Made by a program: the position numbers and the translations under genes | Notes under the pieces: model-generated | Told to the model about the DNA's origin: nothing | The model's database searches: none | Seen by the model: only the letters and a program-made list of their open reading frames with translations | NCBI RefSeq assembly: GCF_014195545.1 | Contig: NZ_JACIBX010000012.1 | Location: forward strand, 32,256 to 96,255 | DNA: 64,000 nt | From: Limimaricola variabilis | Lineage (GTDB): Bacteria > Pseudomonadota > Alphaproteobacteria > Rhodobacterales > Rhodobacteraceae | Direction: 5' to 3' | Part shown: in pieces, positions 52,132 through 64,000 of the stretch | Layout: each line of letters starts with the position of its first letter | How positions within the stretch are numbered: the first letter of the stretch is position 1

Positions 52132-52698
52132 ATGAAGAACCGTCCGTTCGCCGCCTTGGCGCTCCTCACTCTGCTAGCCGCCTGCGGCGGGCCGGAACTG
52201 CGCTACGCGGTGCCGCAGATCGCACCGACCGAGAAGGTTTCGATCGCCTTCGCCTCGGTCGAGGTGCGCGAGATCACGCTGCCGACCTATGCGGCGCTCG
52301 AAGAGATCTTCGTCGAGACGCCCGAAGGGGTGATCACCACCGCCGACAAGCTGCTCTGGGCCGACGATCCGGCGCGCGCCGCGACGCTGGAACTGTCGCG
52401 CGCCCTCGGCCTGTCGACGGGTGCGCGGGTGGCGCCCGAACCGTGGCCCTTCGACGATTTCGCCGAGGCGCGGGTCGAGGTCCGCGTCGAGGAGTTCCTG
52501 GCCGACGCGCAGGGCCGCTTCCGGGTGGCGGGGCAGTATTTCGTGGCGACGCGCGACGCGCTGGGTCGCGACAAGGCCGATACCTTCGCGATCGCCGTGC
52601 CGATCCCCGAGGCCCCCGGTGCGGCCGGCCTCGCAGCGGCGCGCGCCAAGGCAATGACCGAGCTGGCCGAACTGATCGCCAAGTCCGGCCTGCGCTGA
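52132..52698 (+). CDS. pqiC: PqiC-like ABC-type transport auxiliary lipoprotein
   Basis: Outer-membrane lipoprotein partner of PqiB, 188 residues. The signal peptide ends in the lipobox LLAAC (Cys18). The rest fits the LPS-assembly/auxiliary lipoprotein family: PELRYAVPQIAPTEKVSIAFASVEVREI. It follows pqiB by 3 nt and closes the operon before a terminator. Confidence 0.88.
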   Translation: MKNRPFAALALLTLLAACGGPELRYAVPQIAPTEKVSIAFASVEVREITLPTYAALEEIFVETPEGVITTADKLLWADDPARAATLELSRALGLSTGARVAPEPWPFDDFAEARVEVRVEEFLADAQGRFRVAGQYFVATRDALGRDKADTFAIAVPIPEAPGAAGLAAARAKAMTELAELIAKSGLR

Positions 52699-52710
52699 CG
52701 TAAACTTCCC

Positions 52711-52743
52711 GAGCGGAACGAAACCCTGTGCTTCGTTCCGCTC
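52711..52743 (+). terminator. Terminator after pqiC
   Basis: A perfect 12-bp stem (GAGCGGAACGAA at 52711-52722 with 52732-52743) and a 9-nt loop lie 12 nt past the pqiC stop. The downstream sequence is TCTCGGG without a long T-run. Confidence 0.6.
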
Positions 52744-52813
52744 TCTCGGGCATGATCGCGCGGACGATGTCGGGGCCCGAAGGGGCCACGGCAATGCCAA
52801 CGGAGGCGGCCAG

Positions 52814-53023
52814 ATGAGATTCTTCGACGTGCGTAGTCCGATCTTCATCCCGCTTTGGCGGCGGGTGCTGGTGTTCGGCCTCGTGTTGGGCTGGGCGCTG
52901 CTGGAGCTGTGGCGCGGCGCGCCGGGATGGGCGCTGCTGTTCGGCGTCGCGGCGCTCTGGATCGGCTGGCAGTTCTTCTTCGATTTCCGCCTCCCGGAGG
53001 ACGACACCGACCGCGACCGCTGA
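52814..53023 (+). CDS. Small membrane protein of unknown function
   Basis: 69 residues, with two predicted hydrophobic helices (about 16-32 and 38-55), a basic N-terminus and an acidic tail (EDDTDRDR). GGAGGCGG lies upstream of the ATG, supporting real translation. It stands between pqiC and the corA-type gene on the same strand. No family recognised. Confidence 0.65.
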   Translation: MRFFDVRSPIFIPLWRRVLVFGLVLGWALLELWRGAPGWALLFGVAALWIGWQFFFDFRLPEDDTDRDR

Positions 53024-53089
53024 GCCGGGCTGGACCGGGGCGAGGTGGCGCTATCTCCCTCATGCGACGCATGAAACAGGAGAGACGCG

Positions 53090-54049
53090 ATGCTGGCTGC
53101 CTACCGACCCGATGCCCCCGGTCTCGCGCCGCTCGAGGCCGAGGCCGATCTTGCGAAGGCGATCTGGATCGACCTGCTCGAGCCAGATGCCGAGGAGACC
53201 GCGCGGGTCGAGGCGCTGGGGCTGTCGGTTCCGACCCTCGAAGACATGGAGGAGATCGAGATCTCCAACCGCCTGCATCGCGAGGGCGACTGCCAGGTGA
53301 TGACGGTGATGCTGCCCGGGCGAGACGCCGAGAGGCGGCAGTTCTCTGGCCCGGTGACCTTCCTTCTGACGCCCGATCGACTGATCACGGTGCGCCACCA
53401 TACGCCGCGCCCCTTCGAGACCTTCGGGACCCGGGCCGAGCGGTCGAGCGCGGGCATCGGCAGCCCGGTGCGGGTCTTCCTTGGGCTGGTCGAGGAGATC
53501 ATCGCGCGTCAGGCCGACCTTTTGGAGGCGACGGGTCGGGTGCTCGACCGTGTGGCGAGCGAAGTCTATGGCGAGGAGGCCAACGACGTGGAGGGGCTGC
53601 GGCTGGCCCTACGCGATATCGGCCAGCAGGGGGAACTGACGGCCAAGGTGCGGCTGGCCCTATTCACAATGGAGCGGATGCTTTCGACTTTCATCGTCTG
53701 GAACGGCACGATGAAGCACCGCGACCCGCAGATCGCGACGCTGGCCAAGGCGCAGATGCGCGACATCAACGCGCTGGAGGTGCATCTGGATTTTCTCAAC
53801 AGCCGCGTGGCGCTGGCGACCGACGCCACGCTGGGCATGATCAATCTCGACGAGAACGCCGTGGTGCGCACGCTCTCGGTCGTCGCGGCGCTGTTTCTGC
53901 CGCCGACGCTGATCGCCTCGATCTACGGGATGAACTTTGCCCACATGCCCGAACTGGACGAGCCCTATGCCTATTTCATCGCACTGAGCGCGATGGTCGC
54001 TTCGGCGGTGGGAACCTGGATCTGGTTCAAGGCCAAGGGCTGGCTGTGA
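53090..54049 (+). CDS. CorA family divalent cation transporter
   Basis: Magnesium/cobalt-type channel or zinc exporter-like protein, 319 residues. The selectivity motif GMN is at 280-282 (IYGMNF), between the two C-terminal membrane helices. The N-terminal part is the usual cytoplasmic alpha/beta domain (LEDMEEIEISNRL). GGAGAGACG precedes the ATG. It is convergent with pgm and separated from it by a hairpin. Confidence 0.9.
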   Translation: MLAAYRPDAPGLAPLEAEADLAKAIWIDLLEPDAEETARVEALGLSVPTLEDMEEIEISNRLHREGDCQVMTVMLPGRDAERRQFSGPVTFLLTPDRLITVRHHTPRPFETFGTRAERSSAGIGSPVRVFLGLVEEIIARQADLLEATGRVLDRVASEVYGEEANDVEGLRLALRDIGQQGELTAKVRLALFTMERMLSTFIVWNGTMKHRDPQIATLAKAQMRDINALEVHLDFLNSRVALATDATLGMINLDENAVVRTLSVVAALFLPPTLIASIYGMNFAHMPELDEPYAYFIALSAMVASAVGTWIWFKAKGWL

Positions 54050-54055
54050 GGCCGG

Positions 54056-54081
54056 GGCCCCGCCGCCGGGACGGCGGGGCC
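54056..54081. terminator. Terminator between corA-type gene and pgm
   Basis: A perfect 10-bp stem (GGCCCCGCCG at 54056-54065 with 54072-54081) with a 6-nt loop lies in the 39-bp gap of two convergent stops. No T-run is present. Confidence 0.6.
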
Positions 54082-54088
54082 GGATGCG

Positions 54089-57829
<3,741 letters not shown>

Positions 57830-57833
<4 letters not shown>

Positions 57834-59269
57834 GCCGCGGCGATAGCATCCCGGTAGAGCGCCGCATAGGCCCTCGCCGAGCTGGTCCAGCCAACCGGCT
57901 GGCGCATCGCGTTGGCCTGCATCTGGGCCCAGACCTCCGGCTCGGCATGAAGGTCGCACAGCCGGTCGAGCGCCACGGCCAGGGGATCCTTGGCGACCGG
58001 GTGGAATTGCAGCCCGGTCGCCACGCCACGGTCGAGCGCGGCGGGAGAGGCGTTGATCACGGTATCGGCGAGGCCCCCGGTCAGCGCCACCACGGGAATG
58101 GTGCCATAGCGCAGGCCGTAGAGCTGGGTCAGCCCGCAGGGCTCGAAGCGCGAGGGCACGAGGATCGCGTCGGAGCCGGCGATCAGCCGATGCGACAGTG
58201 CCTCGTCATAGCCGATCCGTACCGCCACGTTGTCCTCCCGCGCGGCGTCGCGGAATGCATCCTCCAGCGCCCGGTCCCCCGAGCCTAGAAGCGCCAGCTG
58301 GCCGCCGCGATCCAGAAGCGCGGGCAGGGCCTCGAGAAGCAGATCGAGGCCCTTCTGCTCGGTCAGCCGCGACACGACACAGCAGAGCGGCCCGGGGGCC
58401 TCGGGCAGGCCCATCTCGGCGCGCAGCGCGTCGCGATTGGGCGCCTTCCCTGCCGGATGACGATAGCCTTCGGCGATATGCGGGTCGGTGGCGGGATTCC
58501 AGGCCGTTTCGTCGATGCCGTTGAGGATGCCCGACAGGTCGCGACGGCGGGCCCGCATCACCCCGTCGAGCCCCATGCCAAATTCGGGCCGCATCAGCTC
58601 GGCCGCATAGGTGGGCGACACGGTGGTCAGCCGGTCGGCGCGCATCAGCCCGGCCTTGAGCGCCGAGAGCTTGCCGTAATATTCGAAGCCGTCGGCGTGG
58701 AAGCGCGATCGTGGCAGACCGAGCCGCTCGATCATGTGGTGACCCGTCAGCCCTTGGAACGCGATGTTGTGGATCGTCAGCACCGTCGCGCAGTCGCCGC
58801 CTTCGCGCTCGAGATAGTCAGGCACGAAACCGGCCTGCCAGTCATGGCAGTGGATCAGCTCGGGGCGCCATGCCGCGCCGTCGATCGTCAGGCCCCGGGC
58901 GCCGATCCGCGCCGCCATGAGGCTGAGCGCGGCAAAGCGTTCGGGGTTGTCGGGCCAATCCTGCCCGTCCGGCCCTAGATAGATCGAGCCCTCGCGGGCG
59001 AAGAGATGCGGCGCGTCGAGCACCAGCAGGTCGAGCCCGGCCGCGTGCCCGGCGAGCAGCCGGGCCGGACCACCGAAGAGGTCGGCTTCCGCGGCCACTT
59101 GCCCCGCGCCGTGGCCCAGTGCCGCCATCACCGCCGGGTAGCCCGGCAACAGCGTGCGCATCTCGACGCCCTCGGCGCGCAGCGCGGCGGGCAGGGCGCC
59201 AGCCACGTCGGCGAGACCGCCGGTCTTGACCAGCGGCGCGCATTCCGAGGCGACCGACAGCACCCGCAT
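57830..59269 (-). CDS. glgA: Glycogen synthase
   Basis: GT5 ADP-glucose:glucan synthase, 479 residues. The ADP-glucose loop is KTGGLADVAGALP (15-27), and the C-terminal acceptor motif includes VPSRFEPCGLTQLYGLRYG. Its start overlaps the glgC stop by 1 nt (TGATG) and its stop overlaps glgX, making a tightly coupled operon. No branching enzyme glgB is in the window. Confidence 0.97.
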
Positions 59270-60531
59270 CAGAGCGAGGCCGCCCGCTTGTCGAGCATCG
59301 CCTGGGTGATCAGCGTCACGCCGCCTTCGGAGACGCGGAAGTGCTTGGCGTCTTCTTCCGGGTCCTCGCCTACCACGAGCCCTTCGGGGATCTTCACGCC
59401 CGCGTCGATCACCGCGTTCTTCAACCGCGCATGGCGCGCGACGTTGACATAGGGCAGCACCACGGTGTGATCGAGCACCGAATAGGAATTGGTGTGCACC
59501 TGCGTGAAGAGCAGCGAATTGCGCACCTCGGTACCGGAGATGATACAGCCGCCCGACACCATCGAGGAGACGGCCGAGCCGCGCCGGTCCTTCTCGTCAT
59601 GGATGAACTTGGCAGGCGGCACGCTCTCGGAATAGGTCCAGATCGGCCATTCGCGGTCCCACAGGTTCAACTCGGGGTCGAAATTGGTGAGGTCGATATT
59701 GGCCTGCCAGAAGGCGTCGACCGTGCCGACGTCGCGCCAATAGGCCTCGCGCCCCTCCGGACGCACGCAGGAATCGTCGAAGCGATGCGCCATCGCCTTG
59801 CCGTTCTTGACGATGTCGGGGATCAGGTCGGTGCCGAAATCGTGGCTGGAATTCTCGTCCTCGGCGTCCTTCGCCAAGAGCTCGCGCAGGAATTTCCACG
59901 AGAAGACGTAGATCCCCATCGAGGCGAGCGCCTTGTCCGGCTGGCCGGGGATCGCGGGCGGATCCTTGGGCTTTTCGAGGAAGGAGGTGATGCGGCTGTC
60001 CTCGTCGACATGCATGACGCCGAAGGCGGTAGCCTCCATGCGCGGCACGGTCAGGCAGCCGACGGTGACGTCGGCGCCCGAGTCCACGTGCTGCTGCAGC
60101 ATGATCTCGTAATCCATCTTGTAGATGTGGTCGCCCGCGAGGATCACGACGTAATCGACATCGTAGCCGTCGACGATGTCGATGTTCTGCGTCACCGCAT
60201 CTGCGGTGCCGCGGTACCACATGCTCTCCGAGACCCGCTGCGAGGCGGGCAGGATGTCGAGGAACTCGTTGCGCTCGGCGCGAAAGAAGGTCCAGCCGCG
60301 CTGGCAGTGGCGGATCAGGCTGTGCGCCTTGTACTGCGTCGCCACCGCGATCTTGCGGATGCCGGAGTTCATGGCGTTGGAGAGCGCGAAGTCGATGATC
60401 CGCGCCTTGCCGCCGAAATAGACGGCCGGCTTCACCCGGCGATCGGTCAACTCCCGCAACCGGGAGCCTCGGCCGCCGGCAAGTACGAAGGCCATGGAGC
60501 GCTGCGAAAGTCTGCGATGAGTCTGTGCCAT
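59269..60531 (-). CDS. glgC: Glucose-1-phosphate adenylyltransferase
   Basis: Rate-limiting step of glycogen synthesis, making ADP-glucose. It has 420 residues. The N-terminal substrate loop is [12 protein letters not shown] (18-29), followed by [20 protein letters not shown]; the C-terminal left-handed helix ([11 protein letters not shown]) closes it. The allosteric Arg-rich N-terminus ([10 protein letters not shown]) is intact. The ATG at 60531 has GGGAGG 9 nt upstream; a longer open form adds unrelated residues. It is the first gene of the glg operon. Confidence 0.97.
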   Translation of the reverse strand: MAQTHRRLSQRSMAFVLAGGRGSRLRELTDRRVKPAVYFGGKARIIDFALSNAMNSGIRKIAVATQYKAHSLIRHCQRGWTFFRAERNEFLDILPASQRVSESMWYRGTADAVTQNIDIVDGYDVDYVVILAGDHIYKMDYEIMLQQHVDSGADVTVGCLTVPRMEATAFGVMHVDEDSRITSFLEKPKDPPAIPGQPDKALASMGIYVFSWKFLRELLAKDAEDENSSHDFGTDLIPDIVKNGKAMAHRFDDSCVRPEGREAYWRDVGTVDAFWQANIDLTNFDPELNLWDREWPIWTYSESVPPAKFIHDEKDRRGSAVSSMVSGGCIISGTEVRNSLLFTQVHTNSYSVLDHTVVLPYVNVARHARLKNAVIDAGVKIPEGLVVGEDPEEDAKHFRVSEGGVTLITQAMLDKRAASL

Positions 60532-60598
60532 GAGTACGGGCCTCCCTGTCCCTCGTCGTCCTGCCCACGCGCCCGGCGCGGAGGCTCTCAGGTTCGTG

Positions 60599-60626
60599 AG
60601 CATAGGGCAGAATCGGCTGTCAGCAA
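60599..60626 (-). promoter_or_regulatory. Putative glgC promoter
   Basis: On the minus strand, TTGCTG (60626-60621) and TATGCT (60604-60599) are spaced 16 bp apart and placed upstream of glgC. Similarity to the sigma70 consensus is moderate. The leader to the ATG would be about 60 nt. Confidence 0.4.
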
Positions 60627-60628
60627 CG

Positions 60629-60645
60629 TCCAAAGTCGCTTTGGA
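60629..60645. promoter_or_regulatory. Palindrome just upstream of the glgC promoter
   Basis: TCCAAAG-TCG-CTTTGGA is a perfect inverted repeat with 7-bp arms, immediately upstream of the -35 candidate. It is a good candidate for an operator controlling the glycogen operon; the protein is unknown. Confidence 0.45.
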
Positions 60646-60678
60646 ACACACGGATTTCGCAGGTTTTTTTGGTTAAGG

Positions 60679-61386
60679 CTAATCCGACGCGTGACGCATG
60701 GCGGGCTGAGCCGATGACGCGACGTAAGGGGGGCGCAAAACCAGATCGGAGGGCAGGGCGTGCTCGATCACCCGCTGCGCGTTGGGCACGTCGTTGTGCA
60801 TCGCCCGCTGCGTCGCCGCCGCACGGCTCAACCCATGGCCGAGCCAGCGAGCGATAAGTCGCGCGCGCAACTCGGGAAGCGGCACGTCGAGCAGCGCCGA
60901 GATGTCCCAGATCCGAGCCAGTTCGGACCAGGGCGCTTCATCGAACAGCAGGTAGTTGCCTTCGACGATCACCACCTTGGCCTCGGCCTCCACCAGCTGC
61001 GCGCCGGCGATGGCGATGTCCCGCGTTCGGTCGAACACCGGGGCCACGACCTCCTCGCCGCGCGCGAGCCGCTTGACCAGCAGCACGAAGCCGCGCGCGT
61101 CGAAGGTCTCCGGCGCGCCCTTGCGGTTGCGCAGGCCGCGCCGGTCGAGCACGGCGTTGTCGAGGTGAAAACCGTCCATCGGCACCAGCCGGGCCGAAAG
61201 CTTCTGCCGCTCCAGCCGTCGGGCCAGTTCGGCGGCCAGGGTGGATTTGCCGCTGCCGGGCGCGCCGGCGATGCCGACGATCACCCGGGGCTTGCGCTCG
61301 GCCAGTTCGTGGACCCGTTCCGCCAGCGCGTTGATGTGCGATGTCACGTCGAGCAAGCGCGCCTCTCGGTCTTGGTCGGCCGTCAT
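60679..61386 (-). CDS. frcK: Nucleoside/sugar kinase-like P-loop protein (FrcK-type)
   Basis: 235 residues. Walker A is GAPGSGKST (41-49), followed by MDGFHLDN, DRTRDIAIAG and VIVEGNYLL, typical of the uridine kinase/phosphoribulokinase superfamily. In rhizobial frcBCAK operons the gene at this place encodes FrcK, a putative fructose kinase; that role is inferred from context and not shown. The ATG overlaps frcA by 4 nt. Confidence 0.85.
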   Translation of the reverse strand: MTADQDREARLLDVTSHINALAERVHELAERKPRVIVGIAGAPGSGKSTLAAELARRLERQKLSARLVPMDGFHLDNAVLDRRGLRNRKGAPETFDARGFVLLVKRLARGEEVVAPVFDRTRDIAIAGAQLVEAEAKVVIVEGNYLLFDEAPWSELARIWDISALLDVPLPELRARLIARWLGHGLSRAAATQRAMHNDVPNAQRVIEHALPSDLVLRPPYVASSAQPAMRHASD

Positions 61387-62177
61387 GCGGCCTCGAACTC
61401 GTCTTCGGGTTCCTTCGCCCCCGTCATATAGGCAACCGCGTCCGACATCGAATGATTCTTGGGGTCGATGACGCAAAGCCGCTTGCCGAGACGGTGCACG
61501 TGGATCCGGTCGGCGACCTCGAAGACATGCGGCATGTTGTGGCTGATCAGGATGATCGGGATGCCGCGCGACTTCACATCGAGGATGAGTTCGAGCACGC
61601 GGCGGCTTTCCTTCACGCCGAGCGCGGCGGTTGGCTCGTCGAGGATGATCACCTTGGAGCCGAAGGCCGCGGCGCGGGCGACCGCCACGCCTTGGCGTTG
61701 CCCGCCCGACAACGTCTCGACCGCCTGGTTGATGTTCTGGATCGTCATCAGCCCGAGGTCGTTCAGCTTCTGGCGGGCGAACTGCTCCATCGCCGGGCGG
61801 TCGAGCTGACGGAGCCACTTGCCCCGGAAGCCCGGTTTGCGCAGTTCGCGCCCCATGAACATGTTGTCGGCGATCGACAAAGCGGGCGACATGGCGAGCT
61901 GTTGGTACACCGTTTCGATGCCGGCATGACGGGCGTCGTTGGGCGAATGGAAATGCACTTGCCGACCCTCGAGTGAGACCTCGCCGTCGTCGGGCGTGAC
62001 CGCGCCCGATAGAGCTTTGATCAGCGTCGACTTGCCCGCGCCGTTGTCGCCGATCACCGCGAGGATTTCGCCCGGGTAGAGGTCGAAGTCGCAATGATCG
62101 AGGGCGACCACCTTGCCGTAGCGCTTGACGAGGTTTCGGCCCTTGAGGATGGGTTCGCGTTTCTGTTCGATGCTCAT
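61383..62177 (-). CDS. frcA: Fructose ABC transporter ATP-binding protein
   Basis: ATPase of the fructose/ribose/mannose-type importer, 264 residues, one ABC domain. Walker A is GDNGAGKST (43-51), signature LSGGQRQ, Walker B VIILDEPTAAL and His switch LISHNMPHVFEVA. FrcA proteins are single-domain, unlike the double RbsA. The stop and start overlaps with frcK and frcC indicate one operon. Confidence 0.93.
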   Translation of the reverse strand: MSIEQKREPILKGRNLVKRYGKVVALDHCDFDLYPGEILAVIGDNGAGKSTLIKALSGAVTPDDGEVSLEGRQVHFHSPNDARHAGIETVYQQLAMSPALSIADNMFMGRELRKPGFRGKWLRQLDRPAMEQFARQKLNDLGLMTIQNINQAVETLSGGQRQGVAVARAAAFGSKVIILDEPTAALGVKESRRVLELILDVKSRGIPIILISHNMPHVFEVADRIHVHRLGKRLCVIDPKNHSMSDAVAYMTGAKEPEDEFEAA

Positions 62178-63238
62178 GCCGACACCTTCCTGATCCATTG
62201 GTCCACGGCCACGGCGGCGATGATCAGCACGCCGATGAAGAAATAGGTCCACTGCGCGTCGGCCCCGAGCAGGCGCAGCCCGAGCGAGAACACGCCCACG
62301 ATCAGAGCGCCGAACAGCGAGCCCATGATCGAACCGCGCCCGCCGAAGAGCGAGATGCCCCCGATCACCACGGCGGTGATGCTTTCGATGTTGGCGTCGT
62401 AGCCGGAGGTGGGCGAGACCGAGCCGATCCGTCCGATCAGCGCCCAGCCGGCGAAGGCACAGATCAGCCCCGACAGCATGTAGACCGAGACGAGGGTGCG
62501 CTTGACGTTGACGCCCGACAGCTGCGCGGCCTCGGCGTCGTCGCCCACCGCATAGACATGCCGTCCCCAGGCGGTGTGGCGCAGCACCCAGCCCAGCACG
62601 AGGATCAGCGCGATCATGAACACCACGCCCACCGTGAACACCGCCCCGCCGATCTGGAACTTGGCGCCGAAGATCTGCAGGATCGGGGCGGCGGCCTCGA
62701 TCTCTTGCGCTCGGATCGTCTCGTTGGCGGAATAGAGGTAGTTGGTGGCGAGGAAGATCTGCCAGCTGCCCAGCGTCACGATGAAGGGCGGCAGCCGCAT
62801 CACCGAAACGAGCCAGCCATTTACGAAGCCGCAGGCGGTGCCGACGGTCAGCCCGCACAGAACCGCGATCGGGGCGGGGATGCCGTATCGGAAGGTGAAC
62901 TGACCCATCACGACCGAGGAGAGCACCATGATCGCGCCGACCGAGAGGTCGATCCCGGCGGTCAGGATGACGAGGCTCTGCGCGGCGGCGACGATGCCGA
63001 CGATCTGCACCTGTTGCAGGATCAGCGTCAGAGCGAAAGGCGAGAAGAAGCGCGAGCCCAGGAGCAGGCCGAAAATCACGATCGAGGCGAGCAGCACGAT
63101 CAGCGGTACCAGCGCTGGCGTGACGTGCAGCGCGTGCTGTAAGCGGCTGAGCGGGCTGCTGCGGTCTTCGTGGAACTCGGCTACCGTCTCGGCGCGTTTC
63201 TCGCGCACCGAGGCTTCGTAGTGATCGGTATCTGTCAT
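62174..63238 (-). CDS. frcC: Fructose ABC transporter permease
   Basis: Integral membrane subunit of the Frc importer, 354 residues with about nine hydrophobic segments. RbsC-like features are visible: GIDLSVGAIMVLSSVVMG, GVNVKRTLVSVYMLSG and GGISLFGGRGSIMGSLFGAL. The N-terminus is long and polar. The start is 144 nt after frcB, with two hairpins in between. Confidence 0.92.
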   Translation of the reverse strand: MTDTDHYEASVREKRAETVAEFHEDRSSPLSRLQHALHVTPALVPLIVLLASIVIFGLLLGSRFFSPFALTLILQQVQIVGIVAAAQSLVILTAGIDLSVGAIMVLSSVVMGQFTFRYGIPAPIAVLCGLTVGTACGFVNGWLVSVMRLPPFIVTLGSWQIFLATNYLYSANETIRAQEIEAAAPILQIFGAKFQIGGAVFTVGVVFMIALILVLGWVLRHTAWGRHVYAVGDDAEAAQLSGVNVKRTLVSVYMLSGLICAFAGWALIGRIGSVSPTSGYDANIESITAVVIGGISLFGGRGSIMGSLFGALIVGVFSLGLRLLGADAQWTYFFIGVLIIAAVAVDQWIRKVSA

Positions 63239-63252
63239 GACGCGCCCCTCCC

Positions 63253-63278
63253 GTGGCGTGTGTCAGGGCACACGCCAC
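63253..63278 (-). terminator. Hairpin 1 between frcB and frcC
   Basis: A perfect 10-bp stem (GTGGCGTGTG at 63253-63262 with 63269-63278) and a 6-nt loop lie close to the frcC start. It could limit frcC expression or stabilise the frcB message. Confidence 0.5.
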
Positions 63279-63299
63279 CGGCGCGCAGCCCCTCGTGAT

Positions 63300-63324
63300 C
63301 GGGGCGGGCACGGGGCCCGCCCCG
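63300..63324 (-). terminator. Hairpin 2 between frcB and frcC
   Basis: A perfect 10-bp GC stem (CGGGGCGGGC at 63300-63309 with 63315-63324) and a 5-nt loop, without a T-run. Its place after the binding-protein gene parallels the hairpin after smoE. Confidence 0.55.
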
Positions 63325-63382
63325 TCTGGGACATCCTGCGCCTCCGAGGAGGCTCAGGACAAATCATTTGTGTGGCAGGGCC

Positions 63383-64000
63383 TCAGCCCCAGCAGAGTTC
63401 CTGGCCTTCCTCGACCGAGATCGACTCGACGCCATCGACGGGCTCGTCGGTCACCAGCTTCACCCCGGTGTCGTAGAAGTCCTTGCCCTCGGTGTTCTCG
63501 GGCAGGGTGCCATCCTCGGCGTATTGCGCGATCGCCTCGACGCCGAGCCGGGCCATCTCCAGCGGGTATTGCTGGGAGGTGGCGCCGATGATGCCGTCGG
63601 CCACGTTCTGCACGCCGGGGCAGCCGCCATCGACCGAGACGATCAGCACATCGTTCTCGCGGCCGATCGCCTTGAGCGCCTCGTAGGCACCGGCGGCGGC
63701 GGGCTCGTTGATGGTGTAGACGACGTTGATCTCGGGATCCTTGGCGAGCAGGTTCTCCATCGCCGTGCGGCCGCCTTCCTCGTTGCCGGCCGTCACGTCG
63801 TTGCCGACGATGCGCGGGTCGTCCTCGTCGCCCCACTTGTTCGGGTCCTTGGTGTCGATGCCGAAGCCGGTCAGGAAGCCCTGATCGCGCAGAACGTCGA
63901 CCGAAGGCTGGCTGACGCCGAGGTCGAGCATCGCGATCTTGGCGTTGGCGGCCTCTTCGCCGAGCTTGGCGGCGGCCCATTTGCCGATCAGTTCGCCCGC
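63383..64000 (-). CDS. frcB: Fructose ABC transporter substrate-binding protein, C-terminal part (5' end outside window)
   Basis: The last 205 residues of the periplasmic sugar-binding protein. The frame is open to the window edge at 64000, so the start and signal peptide are missing. Periplasmic binding protein type I (RbsB-like) features are seen: [34 protein letters not shown] and [17 protein letters not shown]. It is the first gene of the frcBCAK operon in this orientation. Confidence 0.9.
   Translation of the reverse strand, partial: AGELIGKWAAAKLGEEAANAKIAMLDLGVSQPSVDVLRDQGFLTGFGIDTKDPNKWGDEDDPRIVGNDVTAGNEEGGRTAMENLLAKDPEINVVYTINEPAAAGAYEALKAIGRENDVLIVSVDGGCPGVQNVADGIIGATSQQYPLEMARLGVEAIAQYAEDGTLPENTEGKDFYDTGVKLVTDEPVDGVESISVEEGQELCWG

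Overview
The window is chromosomal DNA from a high-GC alphaproteobacterium, almost certainly Rhodobacterales (Roseobacter/Rhodobacter group). This rests on nuoLMN running straight into birA-coaX-rnj, a tatABC operon joined to a DUF815 ATPase, the smoEFGK-smoS-mtlK polyol operon known from Rhodobacter sphaeroides, and alr-radA-cvpA-purF clustering. Coding density is very high. Many genes overlap by 4 nt, and no gap without a gene exceeds about 300 bp. I saw no tRNA, rRNA, CRISPR array, insertion sequence or prophage.

Layout. 1-7105 (+): end of the complex I operon (nuoL partial, nuoM, nuoN), then biotin ligase, type III pantothenate kinase and ribonuclease J. 7245-13585: secreted hypothetical protein, DEAD-box helicase, OsmC, RF3 (prfC), a Gly/Ser-rich lipoprotein with a C-terminal repeat, and a Hint-domain protein. 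13674-17004: an SDR with a degenerate active site, an iron-type ABC ATPase without visible partners, a GNAT acetyltransferase and a WYL regulator. 17167-19604 (+): tatABC plus DUF815 ATPase. 19681-23823 (-): NlpD-like lipoprotein, pcm, surE, an SDR and a sulfotransferase. 23931-25079 (+): bioY and a VOC protein. 25105-35448: purF, a CIO-type bd oxidase cassette (cydA-cydB-cydX) on the opposite strand, then cvpA, radA, a coiled-coil membrane protein, alr, and a pair made of a ClpP-like protein and a membrane protein.

35657-43850: polyol uptake and oxidation (smoEFGK, smoS, mtlK) with its SorC-family regulator and a HAD phosphatase. 44013-47603: fused hydantoinase/oxoprolinase. 47823-52698: a PqiA-PqiA-PqiB-PqiC envelope lipid-transport operon in which PqiB carries a long tail with a 100-residue (300-bp) tandem repeat. 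52814-54049: a small membrane protein and a CorA-type transporter. 54089-60531 (-): glycogen operon glgC-glgA-glgX-pgm. 60679-64000 (-): frcBCAK-type fructose ABC transporter with kinase, cut by the window end in frcB.

The second half is dominated by carbohydrate handling. Sorbitol and mannitol are imported and oxidised to fructose, fructose can be imported directly by Frc, and the glucose-phosphate pool feeds glycogen. The first half is mainly respiration, cofactor, RNA and envelope housekeeping. The most noteworthy observations are the PqiB repeat tail, the uncharacterised ClpP-like/membrane protein pair, the lipoprotein with four DADV-type repeats, and candidate operators in the smo and glg promoters.
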